This document shows, piece by piece, positions 17,432-27,177 of a stretch of DNA of 64,000 bases. Below the pieces are notes generated by a model that saw only the letters and a list, made by a program, of their open reading frames with translations, searched no databases and was not told the origin of the DNA. The translations under genes were made by a program, and so were the position numbers. This DNA comes from Sporosarcina sp. FSL W7-1349 (lineage in GTDB: Bacteria; Bacillota; Bacilli; Bacillales_A; Planococcaceae), in the NCBI RefSeq assembly GCF_038003045.1, contig NZ_JBBOOK010000003.1:310001-374000 (forward strand). Reading direction: 5' to 3'. Each line of letters opens with the position of its first letter. Within the stretch, counting starts at the first letter, position 1.

Positions 17432-18112
17432 TCATTCGATGCTTGTAAAGTGTTTCAATGCTTCCCGTTTGCTTAACGGTTTCAATGAGTGTGTCGCGAC
17501 GAAGGTCTGCACCCAATTCGGGTCGGTTTTGGCATACTCGCGCAAGCTCCAGCCAATCGCTTTCTGGATGAAAAATTCGCCGGAGAATGAATGCTGCTCA
17601 ATGATTTTAGATAAAAGGGAAGTATCCGTTTCGTTCTTATATTTCAGTTGGTGAAGGATGGCTGAACGGTTTGTCCACATATTGCCGGATTGCGACCATT
17701 CCGCCATCACGAGGCCCCCTTGCTCCCGATTATGGAATACAATATGGCCCACGAGCTTTGGAGCGATGGTATCCACGCTATCCCACCAAGACTTGGATTC
17801 GATCAGTTGACGTAAAACTGGCAAATCATCGATTGTCAGATGCTTTTTCATTTTTTCCAATAAAGCGATCGCTGCATATTGGTACTCCCGTTCCGGCAAT
17901 TTGTATAATGTCCACACTTCCTCGAAGAGCAGATCCTTTCCAGGCAACTCATATTCTTCGAATTGTTCTTTTAGTAATTGTTGGCGCAGCGGGCTTTTGA
18001 TCCCGAGGAATGGGAAATGGTTTTTCATATAGGCAGCCATCGGAGTCGCTTGTGCGTCATCGCGATTTGCTTCGAATCGATCAATAATGCCTTGGTGATC
18101 CCATCGTTTCAT
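17432..18112 (-). CDS. AlkD-type DNA alkylation repair glycosylase
   Basis: A 226-residue all-helical HEAT-repeat-like protein that excises alkylated bases such as N7-alkylguanine and N3-alkyladenine. Residues matching the Bacillus cereus AlkD site are visible: the Trp and Asp in SKSWWDSVD, the Arg in WTNRSAI and the Trp in AIGWSLREYAK. The ATG at 18112 is set by GGAGG about ten bases upstream; the TTG three codons earlier is too close. It is transcribed alone, back to back with a small membrane-protein gene. Confidence 0.9.
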   Translation of the reverse strand: MKRWDHQGIIDRFEANRDDAQATPMAAYMKNHFPFLGIKSPLRQQLLKEQFEEYELPGKDLLFEEVWTLYKLPEREYQYAAIALLEKMKKHLTIDDLPVLRQLIESKSWWDSVDTIAPKLVGHIVFHNREQGGLVMAEWSQSGNMWTNRSAILHQLKYKNETDTSLLSKIIEQHSFSGEFFIQKAIGWSLREYAKTDPNWVQTFVATHSLKPLSKREALKHFTSIE

Positions 18113-18220
18113 ATAGGTCAACCTCCGTTTCGGTAATTAGGAAAAGTGTACCACAGTTGTTCAGGAACTTTCCTTGCTGAAGAACGTAAACGTAGTAGTA
18201 GCAAAATCGGAGGGATTCAG

Positions 18221-18379
18221 ATGGATAATGGAAGTTATGTCGTCGGATGGGGGACGTTGGCGCTCATCAATGCGGGAATTGCCCAAGGGAAAAACCGAAG
18301 TGGATTGAACTGGTTTCTCCTATCTTTATTTCTTGGTCCAATCGCGACGTTTTTCCTTGTTCTTGCGGAGAAGCGATGA
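18221..18379 (+). CDS. Small membrane protein (52 aa)
   Basis: Starts MDNGSYVVGWGTLALI and contains a hydrophobic segment (NWFLLSLFLGPIATFFLVLA) near the C-terminus plus a weaker one at the N-terminus. CGGAGGG lies eight bases ahead of the ATG. It is 53 bases upstream of the aminopeptidase gene and may be co-transcribed with it. I do not recognise a function. Confidence 0.6.
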   Translation: MDNGSYVVGWGTLALINAGIAQGKNRSGLNWFLLSLFLGPIATFFLVLAEKR

Positions 18380-18432
18380 AAATACGTATGATAGAGTGTG
18401 AAGATCAATTGGACGTATGAGGAGGAAATGAA

Positions 18433-19812
18433 TTGACGAATGCCGTGAAAATCATGTATCAGGACGATGCGACCATACAGAAAAATGAGACAGTCAAGCG
18501 GTTTGTATCCAATCAGCCCGGCGATCATTGCTCTGTGTTCTTCGAGGATGTTCATTATGTAGTTATAAAGAAGATAGCCGATCCGTCTTTGGAGAAAATC
18601 CGCAACTTGGCAGGGAATATCTCCAGGAATGTAAGTGCTTCAAAGGTGAATGTCGCGAAACTGAAGGAAGAATCCCTGACTGTTTTGTTCCCGTCTAGTG
18701 AAAAGGGGGACTTGCTCACGGCCTTTGTGGAAGGTTGGGAATTGGGGGCCTATCAATTCACCCGTTACCAATCGGATACCACCCCGTTCCAGACGGAATT
18801 GGAATTATCCGGCGAAGGGGTAGAACCCTTCGTTGCAGCGGGAAAAAACCGAGCCGAAGCGGTCACTTTTTCCCGTGATTTGATGAATGAAGTACCAAAT
18901 GTCCTGAATCCCGAGACATTTCCTGAAGTACTGAAGCTCCACTTTAAAGGCACGGACGTGGAAGTGGATGTATGGGATGAAGGGAGGATCCGCCAAGCGG
19001 AAATGAACGGCGTTCTGACCGTCTGCCGAGGAAGCAAGTATCAACCGCGGTTTGTCGAACTCATCTATCAAGGGGATGCTTCCAAGCCTCTCGTGGCACT
19101 GGTCGGAAAAGGGGTTACATTTGATACGGGCGGCATCAGCTTGAAGAGCGGGAAGGATATTAGCGATATGCGGATGGATATGGGAGGAGCCGCTGCAGTC
19201 GCGGGGGCAATGTCCTTGCTAGCCAAATCGAAGGCGGAAGTGAACGTCGTCGCCCTCATCCCGATAGTGGAAAATATGCCGGATAGCCAATCCGTCTTGC
19301 CGGGCGAAGTGATTCATTATAAGAATGGATTGACTGTCCAAGTCGGTAATACGGATGCGGAAGGCCGGCTCATCTTGGCGGATGGGTTGATCCGAGCAGG
19401 CGAACGCCAAGCGGAGTATATCGTCGACATTGCCACGTTGACAGGAGCCATCGTCAATGCGCTTGGCACGGAAATCGGCGGTGTCTTTGGGGATGAGGAG
19501 CTATCCGCGACAATGAAACGGATCGGGGAACGCAACGGTGATTTCATTTGGCCGATGCCGTTGATCGAATCATATGATCAGTCGCTGTCGAGCGATTACG
19601 CGGACATGAACAATATCAGTTCCATGAGTGAAGCGGGCGCAATCACCGCCGCCCTCTTCCTGCGGCGTTTCGTGCCGGACGGGGCCAAATGGCTGCATGT
19701 CGATATGGCGGGCGTCATGGACAAATCAAAAGCTTCCGGCTATTATACGAAATCGGCGACGGGTTACGGCGCAAGGCTGTTAGCGGATTATACGGTAGAA
19801 TTGAGCAACTGA
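18433..19812 (+). CDS. M17 leucyl aminopeptidase family protein
   Basis: A 459-residue cytosolic metallo-aminopeptidase, normally a hexamer with two metals per subunit. Metal and catalytic motifs are VGKGVTFDTGGISLK (Lys and Asp), DMRMDMGGAAAV (Asp), and the family signature NTDAEGRL (Asp, Glu and the catalytic Arg). The N-terminal 160 residues form the variable domain. It starts at TTG 18433, with GGAGG seven bases upstream. A terminator follows the stop. Confidence 0.93.
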   Translation: MTNAVKIMYQDDATIQKNETVKRFVSNQPGDHCSVFFEDVHYVVIKKIADPSLEKIRNLAGNISRNVSASKVNVAKLKEESLTVLFPSSEKGDLLTAFVEGWELGAYQFTRYQSDTTPFQTELELSGEGVEPFVAAGKNRAEAVTFSRDLMNEVPNVLNPETFPEVLKLHFKGTDVEVDVWDEGRIRQAEMNGVLTVCRGSKYQPRFVELIYQGDASKPLVALVGKGVTFDTGGISLKSGKDISDMRMDMGGAAAVAGAMSLLAKSKAEVNVVALIPIVENMPDSQSVLPGEVIHYKNGLTVQVGNTDAEGRLILADGLIRAGERQAEYIVDIATLTGAIVNALGTEIGGVFGDEELSATMKRIGERNGDFIWPMPLIESYDQSLSSDYADMNNISSMSEAGAITAALFLRRFVPDGAKWLHVDMAGVMDKSKASGYYTKSATGYGARLLADYTVELSN

Positions 19813-19817
19813 AGAAA

Positions 19818-19849
19818 GGGCATTCCATCGATAGATGGGGTGCTCTTTT
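19818..19849 (+). terminator. Terminator after the aminopeptidase gene
   Basis: A 12 bp stem (including G-T pairs) around the loop GATA, followed by four T residues. Confidence 0.75.
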
Positions 19850-19986
19850 AAATTTGGGGAAATACGGTGGTTTATTCCATAAAACTTTAGGGTTTTTCCT
19901 TATAGTGGGTTAATCGTCAACTTGCGATAATGTAAGCATCAGCAAGAAACGGATGAGAGAAGAAAGTAACTGAGGAGGGGTTGGAT

Positions 19987-21354
19987 TTGACGGATAGTCA
20001 GCGTGTACGGGCTTGGCGGGATCAAGCGACCATCATCCGGCATATTTCTTCCGGTATGCCGCTGCATGAAATATTGGATGTCATGATGACCAGTTTGGAG
20101 CGTTCTTGTGAACCGCGTGAAATGAGCGGGTCCATCCTTTTGTATGATCCAGAGCGGAAGTCGCTGAATCGGCTGGTCGCCTCTTCCTTGCCTAAGCTTT
20201 ATTTGGACAGTCTTCAAACGATCAAAGTGGAGTCGGAGGGACAGCTTTTACATCCTTCTTTTTTAGGCCCGGCTCAAAATGGAGAAGTAGATAGTGTATC
20301 TCCCGCTTGGGTAGTATTGCACAAGGAGGCGGGCAAGCTTGGATTTCAGTCGAGTTGGTTGTTGCCGATTGTTTCCACGCAGCGTCGGTTACTCGGCGTC
20401 TTTGTCCTTCATTTCCGGGACGTCCTTGGTTCGGACGAAACGTTGTTGGATTTGATCGACGTCTATAATAATTTGGCCGTCATTGCAATTGAAAATGCGC
20501 AATGCTGCCGGAATTGGCAAATCGAGCAAATGCTTCCTCATATGGAACGTTCGGCTGATGCAATCGGACATCAAACGGATCTTGAAATTTTATCCCAACT
20601 GCATGACGCATTGGAGAAGGAGCAGTTTGAGGTATATTATCAACCTTATTTCGGCTTGGGAAATGGAGGGCGCGGGATGGAGGCGCTCATCCGTTGGAAC
20701 CATCCGGAAGCTGGCATGTTGCCGCCGGCCGCTTTTCTCGGTGTAGCGGAAGAGTCGGGGTTGATCTTGGAAATGGAGATTTGGGTGTTGCGGCGAGCGT
20801 TGCGGGATGCGCTGCAGTTGCAAAAGAAGGGACTCGACGATTTGCTTCTATCCGTCAATATCTCTGCACAGCAACTTGATAGTCCATACTTTCCGAGACT
20901 GTTGGCAGATCTTTTGCAAGAAGTTTCCTTCCAGCCGGAACAGTTGACGTTGGAAGTGACGGAGCGGTTCTTGATCAAGAAAAGTACCATCCAAGCGATT
21001 GAACGGATCAAACGGCTTGGCGTGCGCATTTCCATTGATGATTTCGGGACTGCCTATTCTTCCTTGCAATATTTGAAGGATTTGCCAATCAATGAATTGA
21101 AGATCGACCGAAGCTTCATCTCCGATATGGAAACAGATAGCACCAAACAAAAAATTGTGGAAATGATCATTATGCTTGGGCACCAATTGGATTTGACTGT
21201 CGTGGCCGAAGGGGTCGAAACAGAGAAACAGCTCCAGTTATTGGCGGATCTAAAATGCGACAAGGTGCAGGGATTCCTATACAGCAAACCGATTCCGCTG
21301 CCGATGTTTGAAAAGCTGTATGTCCCGGTACATAGCACAGCCCATGGTATTTGA
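19987..21354 (+). CDS. GAF-EAL cyclic-di-GMP phosphodiesterase
   Basis: A 455-residue soluble protein: a GAF-like sensory domain (about 15-170), then an EAL domain (about 195-445). The EAL site looks complete: MEALIRWNHP, NIS, EVTERF, SIDDFGTAYSSL, LKIDRSFI, AEGVET and QGFLYSKP. It should hydrolyse c-di-GMP, with a ligand or redox cue at the GAF domain. No GGDEF domain is present. Of the two in-frame TTG codons I favour 19987, eight bases after AGGAGG. A chemoreceptor gene follows after 29 bases, so c-di-GMP turnover and chemotaxis are probably co-expressed. Confidence 0.9.
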   Translation: MTDSQRVRAWRDQATIIRHISSGMPLHEILDVMMTSLERSCEPREMSGSILLYDPERKSLNRLVASSLPKLYLDSLQTIKVESEGQLLHPSFLGPAQNGEVDSVSPAWVVLHKEAGKLGFQSSWLLPIVSTQRRLLGVFVLHFRDVLGSDETLLDLIDVYNNLAVIAIENAQCCRNWQIEQMLPHMERSADAIGHQTDLEILSQLHDALEKEQFEVYYQPYFGLGNGGRGMEALIRWNHPEAGMLPPAAFLGVAEESGLILEMEIWVLRRALRDALQLQKKGLDDLLLSVNISAQQLDSPYFPRLLADLLQEVSFQPEQLTLEVTERFLIKKSTIQAIERIKRLGVRISIDDFGTAYSSLQYLKDLPINELKIDRSFISDMETDSTKQKIVEMIIMLGHQLDLTVVAEGVETEKQLQLLADLKCDKVQGFLYSKPIPLPMFEKLYVPVHSTAHGI

Positions 21355-21383
21355 CAGATTTATTCATCACGGAGGATTGAAAA

Positions 21384-23114
21384 ATGAAATTCAGAGTACA
21401 GTCAGTCCGGACAAAGATGATTGCGCTGACAGCAATCTTAGTCATACTGCCGAGTTTATTCATTGGTTTCTATTCGTACTTCAAAGCAAGTGACTCGCTG
21501 GACGACTTAGGGCGGAATGAAATAAAAGATAAAGTGGAAATTGCGGTATCGACGTTGGCCTTGCTCCAACAGCAAGTCGATAAAGGGTTCATCACGGAAG
21601 AAGAGGCCCAGCAAATCGCCAAGACCGAATTGATTGGGCCGTTGACTGGGGAAGGAAAGCGGAACATCACCTCCGATTATCATTTCGGAGAAGAAGGGTA
21701 TTTGACCGTCATTAACCATGAAGGGTTGGCACTCGGTCATCCAATGATTGAAGGGGACAATGTGCTCGGCTTGGAGGACCAGAATGGCGTCCGCTATATA
21801 CAAAAATTTATCGAACAAGCGGATGCAGGCGGGGGATTTACGGAATACATCCATGACGGCGTAAAGAAAATAGCGTACTCCACTACTTTTGAAGAGTGGG
21901 ACTGGATATTGTCGGGAAGCGCCTCTTACAAGGACTTCAACGCATCAGCGAATCAGCTGCTCCATTCATTATTCATCACGGTCGCGTTGACGGCCGTGCT
22001 CGGGGTGGCGCTTGTTTTCATCATCGTCTCCCGGATGACGACTCCCATTATTACAGTACGTGATCATATGCTAGAGCTTGCCGAAGGGAATCTGTCTTTG
22101 GATGAACTCGAAATCAATCGGAAAGACGAGCTGGGAGATTTAGGGCGAGGTTTCAACCAAATGCTGCGCAATTTGCGAGGGATGGTGACGAATATCCAGG
22201 TGAATGCGGCCGAGGTGGCGGCGACATCGGAAGAATTGAGCGCCAGTGCGGAACAGTCGGGCAGCGCGAGTCAGGAAGTCGCCGCTTCCATCCAAGTCAT
22301 TTCTGAAGAGACAGCTGAAACGTTGATAGGGGCGCGGCATTCCAAGGATACAGTCCAAACGATTAGCCACGGAATAGAAATGATTACCCGAAGCGTGGAG
22401 GACCTGTCCGAATCCGCTATCGGCACCGAGAATAACGCAAAAGAAGGCTATGACATATTGAATCAGGCGAAAGATCAAATGCTGGCGATCCAAGAATCCA
22501 GCGATGAGATGTCAAAGGTGATCATGTCGCTCGGCGGTACATCGGCGGAAATCGGCCGGATCATTTCGTTAATTGACGATGTGTCCAATCAGACGAACTT
22601 ACTTGCTTTGAATGCAGCGATTGAAGCGGCAAGGGCGGGAGAACACGGAAAAGGTTTTGCAGTTGTCGCCGACGAAGTGCGCAAGCTGTCTGAGCAATCG
22701 CAATATGCGACGAATCAGGTAAGTGAGTTGGTAAATGACATCCAGCAAAAGGTGAACGAGACGATTGAAGCCGCGAAGCAAGAAGAGACGGAAATACTAG
22801 AGGGCCGGAATTTGGTCGATTCCGCAAGCCAATCGATCACTCGGATCCATGCGGATATTGAGAATGTCGCAAGTCAAATCCAAACGATCAACGCATCCAT
22901 CCAAGAAATCAATGCGGGAACGGAGGAATTGGTCCATACGGTTGAACATGCGGAACAAGTTGCAATTCAAACAGCAGATAATAGTACATCGGTCGCTGCT
23001 GCAGCAGAACAGCAGAGCGCTATTGTAGAGGAGATCACATCGGCTTCCGAATCCTTGGCCAATATGGCGACCGACCTGCAAGAAATCATCGGTCAGTTTA
23101 AATTGGAAAAGTAA
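21384..23114 (+). CDS. Methyl-accepting chemotaxis protein, single-Cache type
   Basis: A 576-residue receptor with a membrane helix at about 11-33, an extracellular single-Cache domain ([16 protein letters not shown], then [11 protein letters not shown]), a second helix near 193-215, a HAMP linker and a signalling coiled coil with tip [25 protein letters not shown] lies just before the ATG. It probably shares a transcript with the upstream EAL gene. It differs from the receptor at 0.8 kb in the sensor type, so the two should detect different ligands. Confidence 0.93.
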   Translation: MKFRVQSVRTKMIALTAILVILPSLFIGFYSYFKASDSLDDLGRNEIKDKVEIAVSTLALLQQQVDKGFITEEEAQQIAKTELIGPLTGEGKRNITSDYHFGEEGYLTVINHEGLALGHPMIEGDNVLGLEDQNGVRYIQKFIEQADAGGGFTEYIHDGVKKIAYSTTFEEWDWILSGSASYKDFNASANQLLHSLFITVALTAVLGVALVFIIVSRMTTPIITVRDHMLELAEGNLSLDELEINRKDELGDLGRGFNQMLRNLRGMVTNIQVNAAEVAATSEELSASAEQSGSASQEVAASIQVISEETAETLIGARHSKDTVQTISHGIEMITRSVEDLSESAIGTENNAKEGYDILNQAKDQMLAIQESSDEMSKVIMSLGGTSAEIGRIISLIDDVSNQTNLLALNAAIEAARAGEHGKGFAVVADEVRKLSEQSQYATNQVSELVNDIQQKVNETIEAAKQEETEILEGRNLVDSASQSITRIHADIENVASQIQTINASIQEINAGTEELVHTVEHAEQVAIQTADNSTSVAAAAEQQSAIVEEITSASESLANMATDLQEIIGQFKLEK

Positions 23115-23175
23115 AATTCCTTACACACAGCAAATGACAAAATTTACCCTTTAAAAGTAAAATAATGAAAACTCA

Positions 23176-23184
23176 TGGTATAAT
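23176..23184 (+). promoter_or_regulatory. Extended -10 promoter of the response regulator-kinase pair
   Basis: TGGTATAAT (extended -10) lies 35 bases before the regulator start. The -35 region is poor, as is usual for extended -10 promoters. Confidence 0.5.
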
Positions 23185-23218
23185 GTGTCTAAAAAGCTGT
23201 GTAGAGGGGGCAAGATTC

Positions 23219-23866
23219 ATGATATCGGTCCTAGTTGCAGATGATCATGCAATCGTCCGGTCTGGAATCAAACTAATGATTGAGAGCCAGCCCGATATGA
23301 AGGTCGTTGGGGAAGCGGAAGATGGAGAAGAGGCGGTCCATAAAGCATTGGAATTAGTGCCTGATATCGTCATTATGGATTTGAAGATGCCGAAAAAGAG
23401 CGGTATGGTGGCCATCAAGCAGATTACCGAAGCAAATGATCAGATTAAAATCATCGTTTTGACGATGCACGACGATAAAGAATATATCTTCCGTACATTG
23501 CAGGCGGGGGCGACAAGTTATTTATTGAAAAGTCATCATGAAAATGACTTGATTGAAGCGATCCGAACGGTCAGCATCGGCGAGGCTTATTTATATCCGA
23601 ACGCGACGAAGCTTCTTTTGGAAGATTATATTCAGAAATCGAGTTCGACCCATGATGATAATTTGATGAAACTGTCCGGACGTGAACAAGAGGTCCTGTC
23701 CTATCTCGCCAAAGGGTATACGAACCGGGAAGCCGCTGAGCAGCTGTTCGTTTCGATTAAAACCATTGAATCACATCGATCGAAAATCATGGAAAAGTTG
23801 AATTTGAAAACTCGTCCCGCTCTTGTGGAATATGCGGCGAAAAATGGGTTTCTGGATTTCTCATGA
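23219..23866 (+). CDS. NarL/LuxR-family response regulator
   Basis: A 215-residue two-component regulator with a receiver domain (ADDHAIVRSGI; phospho-acceptor Asp in VIMDLKMPKKSG; switch Thr in VLTMHDDKEY; Lys in YLLKSHHEND) and a C-terminal LuxR-type helix-turn-helix (LSGREQEVLSYLAKGYTNRE, then VSIKTIESHRSKIMEKL). The ATG at 23219 follows AGAGGGGG by eight bases. The kinase gene overlaps its stop by 4 bases, so this kinase is the obvious partner. Targets are unknown. Confidence 0.92.
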   Translation: MISVLVADDHAIVRSGIKLMIESQPDMKVVGEAEDGEEAVHKALELVPDIVIMDLKMPKKSGMVAIKQITEANDQIKIIVLTMHDDKEYIFRTLQAGATSYLLKSHHENDLIEAIRTVSIGEAYLYPNATKLLLEDYIQKSSSTHDDNLMKLSGREQEVLSYLAKGYTNREAAEQLFVSIKTIESHRSKIMEKLNLKTRPALVEYAAKNGFLDFS

Positions 23867-25383
23867 GCAGTGTCAACTTTGAAAATCCGGTCCGTTTACG
23901 AAAACACGAGCTTCGCTATTTATACATAGCAATTCTGGGCATCCTGCTCATGGGAGCCGTTCGCGCGTTTTTTAACTATGAAATGATCAGCATTCCCGGC
24001 CCTCAGTTTTTATTGATTCATACGGTGTTGGAATCATTCAGTATTTTCGTGTCGTTTTGCATATTCATTCAAGCGATGATTACTCATTCAAGGGATTCGC
24101 GAAATGTGAACCTCTTTATCGGAATGGTCTTTTTCGCGGTCGGTACATATGATTTGCTCCATACGCTATTTTACAAGGGAATGCCATTTTATGAAGATGA
24201 ATTTTCGGGTAATCGGGCGACGTGGCTATGGATTTTCGCGAGGTTGTCTGAAAGTATCGGCATGGCGGTTGCCGTGATCTTGCCGTATAAAGTGATGGGA
24301 TTGAAAAGATCACGGGCCCTTTCCCTATCCATTTTATGGGTCAGTTTCATCAGTGCGTCCCTATTTTTTCGGCAAGATCTGTTGCCGACCTTGCTGGATG
24401 ATGAATATGGGATTACGAGCATGAAAGTGAGTTTGGAATACATTATTTGTACATTTATGCTCGTGACACTGATCGCCTTAATGGCAGAGTACAGAAAAAC
24501 TCGGAAACTGCATACTCTCCAATTGGCTTTGGCGATCTTTATCATCATGACAGGTGAATTGTACTTTACCCTTTACGATAAAGTGTATGATATTGAAAAT
24601 CTAATCGGTCATATTTATAAATTCGTTGGATATTTGTATTTATTCCGTGCGGTGTTTTATCCGCAAATCCAATATATTTTGACGAGCAAAGAAGAAGCAG
24701 AATCTAAATGGAGGGAGGCCGAGCATATGCTGTTTGAAGCTGAAAAGAACTTGTCGAAACTCGTTTTACAAGCACATGAGGAAGAAAGGAAACGGGTGTC
24801 GAGAGAGCTGCATGACGGAATCGGCCAATCGCTATATAGTATTTTAATGACATTGAATTTGGCGGAGAATGAAATCCCGGGAGCAGCGAAACCTCCGAGC
24901 TTGCAAAAAGCAAAAAAGATGACTGCAGATGCTATGGTAGAAGTGAAAGAGATTGCCCATTCTTTGCGGCCGAGTTCACTCGACGATCTCGGGTTTTTAC
25001 CTGCATTGAAAATGTACATCGATCATTTTGAAAAAGTGCATGATATCGAAGTAAGGCTTACGACATCAGGCGATAAGCAACGGCTGGAACCTGAAATTGA
25101 AACAGCTCTCTATCGGATTTGCCAAGAGGCTTTGACGAATAGCGCCAAATATGCAAGCCCTCAAACAGTTGAAATCATCTTGGAAAACAATCCGGGAGAC
25201 ATCCGGCTCACGATCCAGGACGACGGCATCGGATTTTCAGTTGAGAGCTATTTGAAGGGGAATCAGCGGAAAGGAATCGGGCTGTTCAGTATGAAAGAGC
25301 GCGCCGAAACATATGGCGGCACAATAGACATACAATCCATGTTGAATGAAGGGACAACCACCATCGTCTCCATTCCGAAATAA
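23863..25383 (+). CDS. MASE3-domain sensor histidine kinase (HisKA_3)
   Basis: A 506-residue kinase. The first 270 residues contain about seven membrane helices of the MASE3 type, an integral sensor of unknown ligand. A short coiled coil leads to the HisKA_3 dimerisation helix, with phospho-acceptor His in EEERKRVSRELHDGIGQSL, and a HATPase domain (ICQEALTNSAKYA, IQDDGIGF, GIGLFSMKERAE). It starts in a 4-base ATGA overlap with the regulator. The gene order regulator-then-kinase and the terminator at 25389 define a two-gene operon. Confidence 0.92.
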   Translation: MSSVNFENPVRLRKHELRYLYIAILGILLMGAVRAFFNYEMISIPGPQFLLIHTVLESFSIFVSFCIFIQAMITHSRDSRNVNLFIGMVFFAVGTYDLLHTLFYKGMPFYEDEFSGNRATWLWIFARLSESIGMAVAVILPYKVMGLKRSRALSLSILWVSFISASLFFRQDLLPTLLDDEYGITSMKVSLEYIICTFMLVTLIALMAEYRKTRKLHTLQLALAIFIIMTGELYFTLYDKVYDIENLIGHIYKFVGYLYLFRAVFYPQIQYILTSKEEAESKWREAEHMLFEAEKNLSKLVLQAHEEERKRVSRELHDGIGQSLYSILMTLNLAENEIPGAAKPPSLQKAKKMTADAMVEVKEIAHSLRPSSLDDLGFLPALKMYIDHFEKVHDIEVRLTTSGDKQRLEPEIETALYRICQEALTNSAKYASPQTVEIILENNPGDIRLTIQDDGIGFSVESYLKGNQRKGIGLFSMKERAETYGGTIDIQSMLNEGTTTIVSIPK

Positions 25384-25388
25384 AAAAG

Positions 25389-25445
25389 AACGGGTTGCCG
25401 TATGGGACGAGGCTGTGCATTGTCCCAGGGCAGCCCGTTTTTTAT
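25389..25445 (+). terminator. Terminator after the kinase gene
   Basis: AACGGG..TGCC pairs with GGCA..CCCGTT, with an inner GGGAC/GTCCC stem, followed by six T residues. Confidence 0.75.
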
Positions 25446-25535
25446 TGTGTAAAAGGTTTTCAATTACAAGTGATTGGCGGGTGAGTGCAAGGAATGCCGA
25501 GATGAGTGCAAGCAAACATTCGGTAGGTTATGTCA

Positions 25536-25662
25536 GGAAAATCGTTCAGGAACGGCGAGACTCTTGTGGGAGTAGGGTCAGCCGAAGACTCCGGAGGGCG
25601 CGAAGCGACCGAGGAGGCTGAGGCGACGCCCACGGAAAGGGAGCCTTCCTGAACGATTTTCC
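25536..25662. repeat. Bacillales-type intergenic hairpin repeat, copy D
   Basis: A 127 bp element bounded by a perfect 17 bp inverted repeat (25536-25552 with 25646-25662; arm core AAAATCGTTCAGG). The interior is GC-rich (GGCGAGACTCTTGTGGG ... GAGGAGGCTGAGGCGACG) and resembles, from memory, a short repeat scattered through many Bacillales genomes. Just before it, GAGTGCAAG occurs twice 21 bp apart (25482-25512). It lies between two convergent genes. Confidence 0.6.
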
Positions 25663-25691
25663 AGGTTTCAGGATAGCCCCCTTCAAGCCGT

Positions 25692-26633
25692 TCATTCACA
25701 AACGAGAATTTGTCTGGAAAAGGTCCCTTTCTTCGCGACACATCGGTCCATGATGGAAAAACCGGCCTCGTGGATCATGTGATCGATCGTATCGATAGTT
25801 ACGACGACCAATTTCTTCGTGAAGCGCCGCGCCTGCTTCAAAATGTCGAGCTGGCCTTCGTCCGTAATATGGGTGAATAGGTTATACGGCATGTCGATGA
25901 TGGCAACGTCATATTCGTCCGCAACCGCGGCAATCGGTCCAATGGCCACGTCGCCTTCCAGTCCGAAATGCTTGATGTTCTTCCTTGATCCCCAGACGAC
26001 GAGCGGATTGATGTCTCGGCCTTTCATCTCAATGTCCATCGAGAGCGCTTCGACGAGCACGGTCCCGATGCCGCAGCACGGATCGATCGCCCGGATGCCT
26101 TCCGGGAAGGGGACTGCAATATTCACTACGGCCCGTGCCAGCCGGGTGCCGAGTGCCGTGGAATACATATGCGGCTTTTGCTGGTGCTGGTACCACACCG
26201 CTTCACTTAGCTTGTGCTCCCCGAAATACCATCGGTTGTCCTGCTGCACGATCCCATACGTTATTTGCGGTTCATTCAAATCCGGTTCGCCTGGAATCTG
26301 CAAGCCGGCATCCCGTTCGATTTTCCGCCGATCTGCGTGGCCGATCTTTTTCGTATCCCCGAGGTCGGTTGAATTCAAACAGAGCACTTTGAAAGTCCGA
26401 TCACCGCAATCGACAGATTCGATTTGGCGATACAGTTCCTCCAACGTGTCAGCTTCCCATTGCACATCCAGCCGTTCCTTCATGAAAGGGCTTCGGCTCG
26501 GATCGATTTCCATAGGGCTGATCAAAATATTGGACGCCACATCTAATCCGAAAAATGCCCGCATTTCCAGCCGGCACAGATCATGCTCATCCCGATGCCG
26601 GCTATACGTATAAATAAACTGTCTGTTGTTCAA
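25692..26633 (-). CDS. Trm11-like SAM-dependent RNA/DNA methyltransferase
   Basis: A 313-residue Rossmann-fold methyltransferase of the TRM11/class I N-methyltransferase group. The SAM-binding loop is DPCCGIGTVLVEAL and the catalytic tetrapeptide is DMPY (IIDMPYNLF), matching the (D/N)PPY motif of amino-methylating enzymes. The N-terminal 150 residues would bind the substrate. It starts at TTG 26633, immediately after the stop of the upstream 152-residue gene, so the two are translationally coupled. The substrate (tRNA guanosine is likely by family) is not established. Confidence 0.8.
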   Translation of the reverse strand: MNNRQFIYTYSRHRDEHDLCRLEMRAFFGLDVASNILISPMEIDPSRSPFMKERLDVQWEADTLEELYRQIESVDCGDRTFKVLCLNSTDLGDTKKIGHADRRKIERDAGLQIPGEPDLNEPQITYGIVQQDNRWYFGEHKLSEAVWYQHQQKPHMYSTALGTRLARAVVNIAVPFPEGIRAIDPCCGIGTVLVEALSMDIEMKGRDINPLVVWGSRKNIKHFGLEGDVAIGPIAAVADEYDVAIIDMPYNLFTHITDEGQLDILKQARRFTKKLVVVTIDTIDHMIHEAGFSIMDRCVAKKGTFSRQILVCE

Positions 26634-27092
26634 TCAATTCCCATCCTTCGCCGCGTCAACTAAGTCGGCAACGAATCGGACCACCAATTGAACCGCCTGT
26701 TCCAACGTAAGAGTTTCATCAAAGCCTTCCATCCCATTCAACGTCACATTGACATCCCAAACCCCGTCATCCCCGGAGAACAGCATGCTGTATTGGATGC
26801 CGTCCCCTTGCAAATTTGCATCAAGGAATGATTTCATTGGCTCGCGTAATTTCTTTTGCAGCCCCAATCCGAACAGAGCGGTGTACGTTTGGAAGACATC
26901 ATCGATTTCGAGCACTAACGCATCGATCCGAATGGCCTCAAACGCAGGTGACTCGATATATAGAAATTCTTCCGTGTTTTCTTTCAGATAAGAAACGCTT
27001 CTGCTCAGAAAGTCGCCTGTCTCTTTCTGTATGACTGCTTCCGTCTCTTTATGGCAACGCTCGATCGTTTCAATCGGAAAATGTTTCTCCAT
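26634..27092 (-). CDS. Conserved hypothetical protein (152 aa)
   Basis: A soluble acidic protein starting MEKHFPIETIERCHKETEA; a helical N-terminal half is followed by a mixed region (IQYSMLFSGDDGVWDVNVTL) and a helical tail. No motif I recognise. GAAGGAG precedes the ATG by nine bases. Its stop abuts the TTG of the Trm11-like methyltransferase, so it is likely the first gene of that two-gene unit and may assist it. Confidence 0.7.
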   Translation of the reverse strand: MEKHFPIETIERCHKETEAVIQKETGDFLSRSVSYLKENTEEFLYIESPAFEAIRIDALVLEIDDVFQTYTALFGLGLQKKLREPMKSFLDANLQGDGIQYSMLFSGDDGVWDVNVTLNGMEGFDETLTLEQAVQLVVRFVADLVDAAKDGN

Positions 27093-27177
27093 TCATTTCA
27101 GCTCCTTCATCCATAAAGTATACCGCATCTGTTGGCAGATAGGCGCATTCGGTGCAAATGAAAAACCGCAGAATGTA

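Noticed and set aside
25819..26613. Long plus-strand frame of 264 codons
   Set aside because: It is antisense to the Trm11-like methyltransferase, whose motifs are clear; composition is that of a shadow frame.
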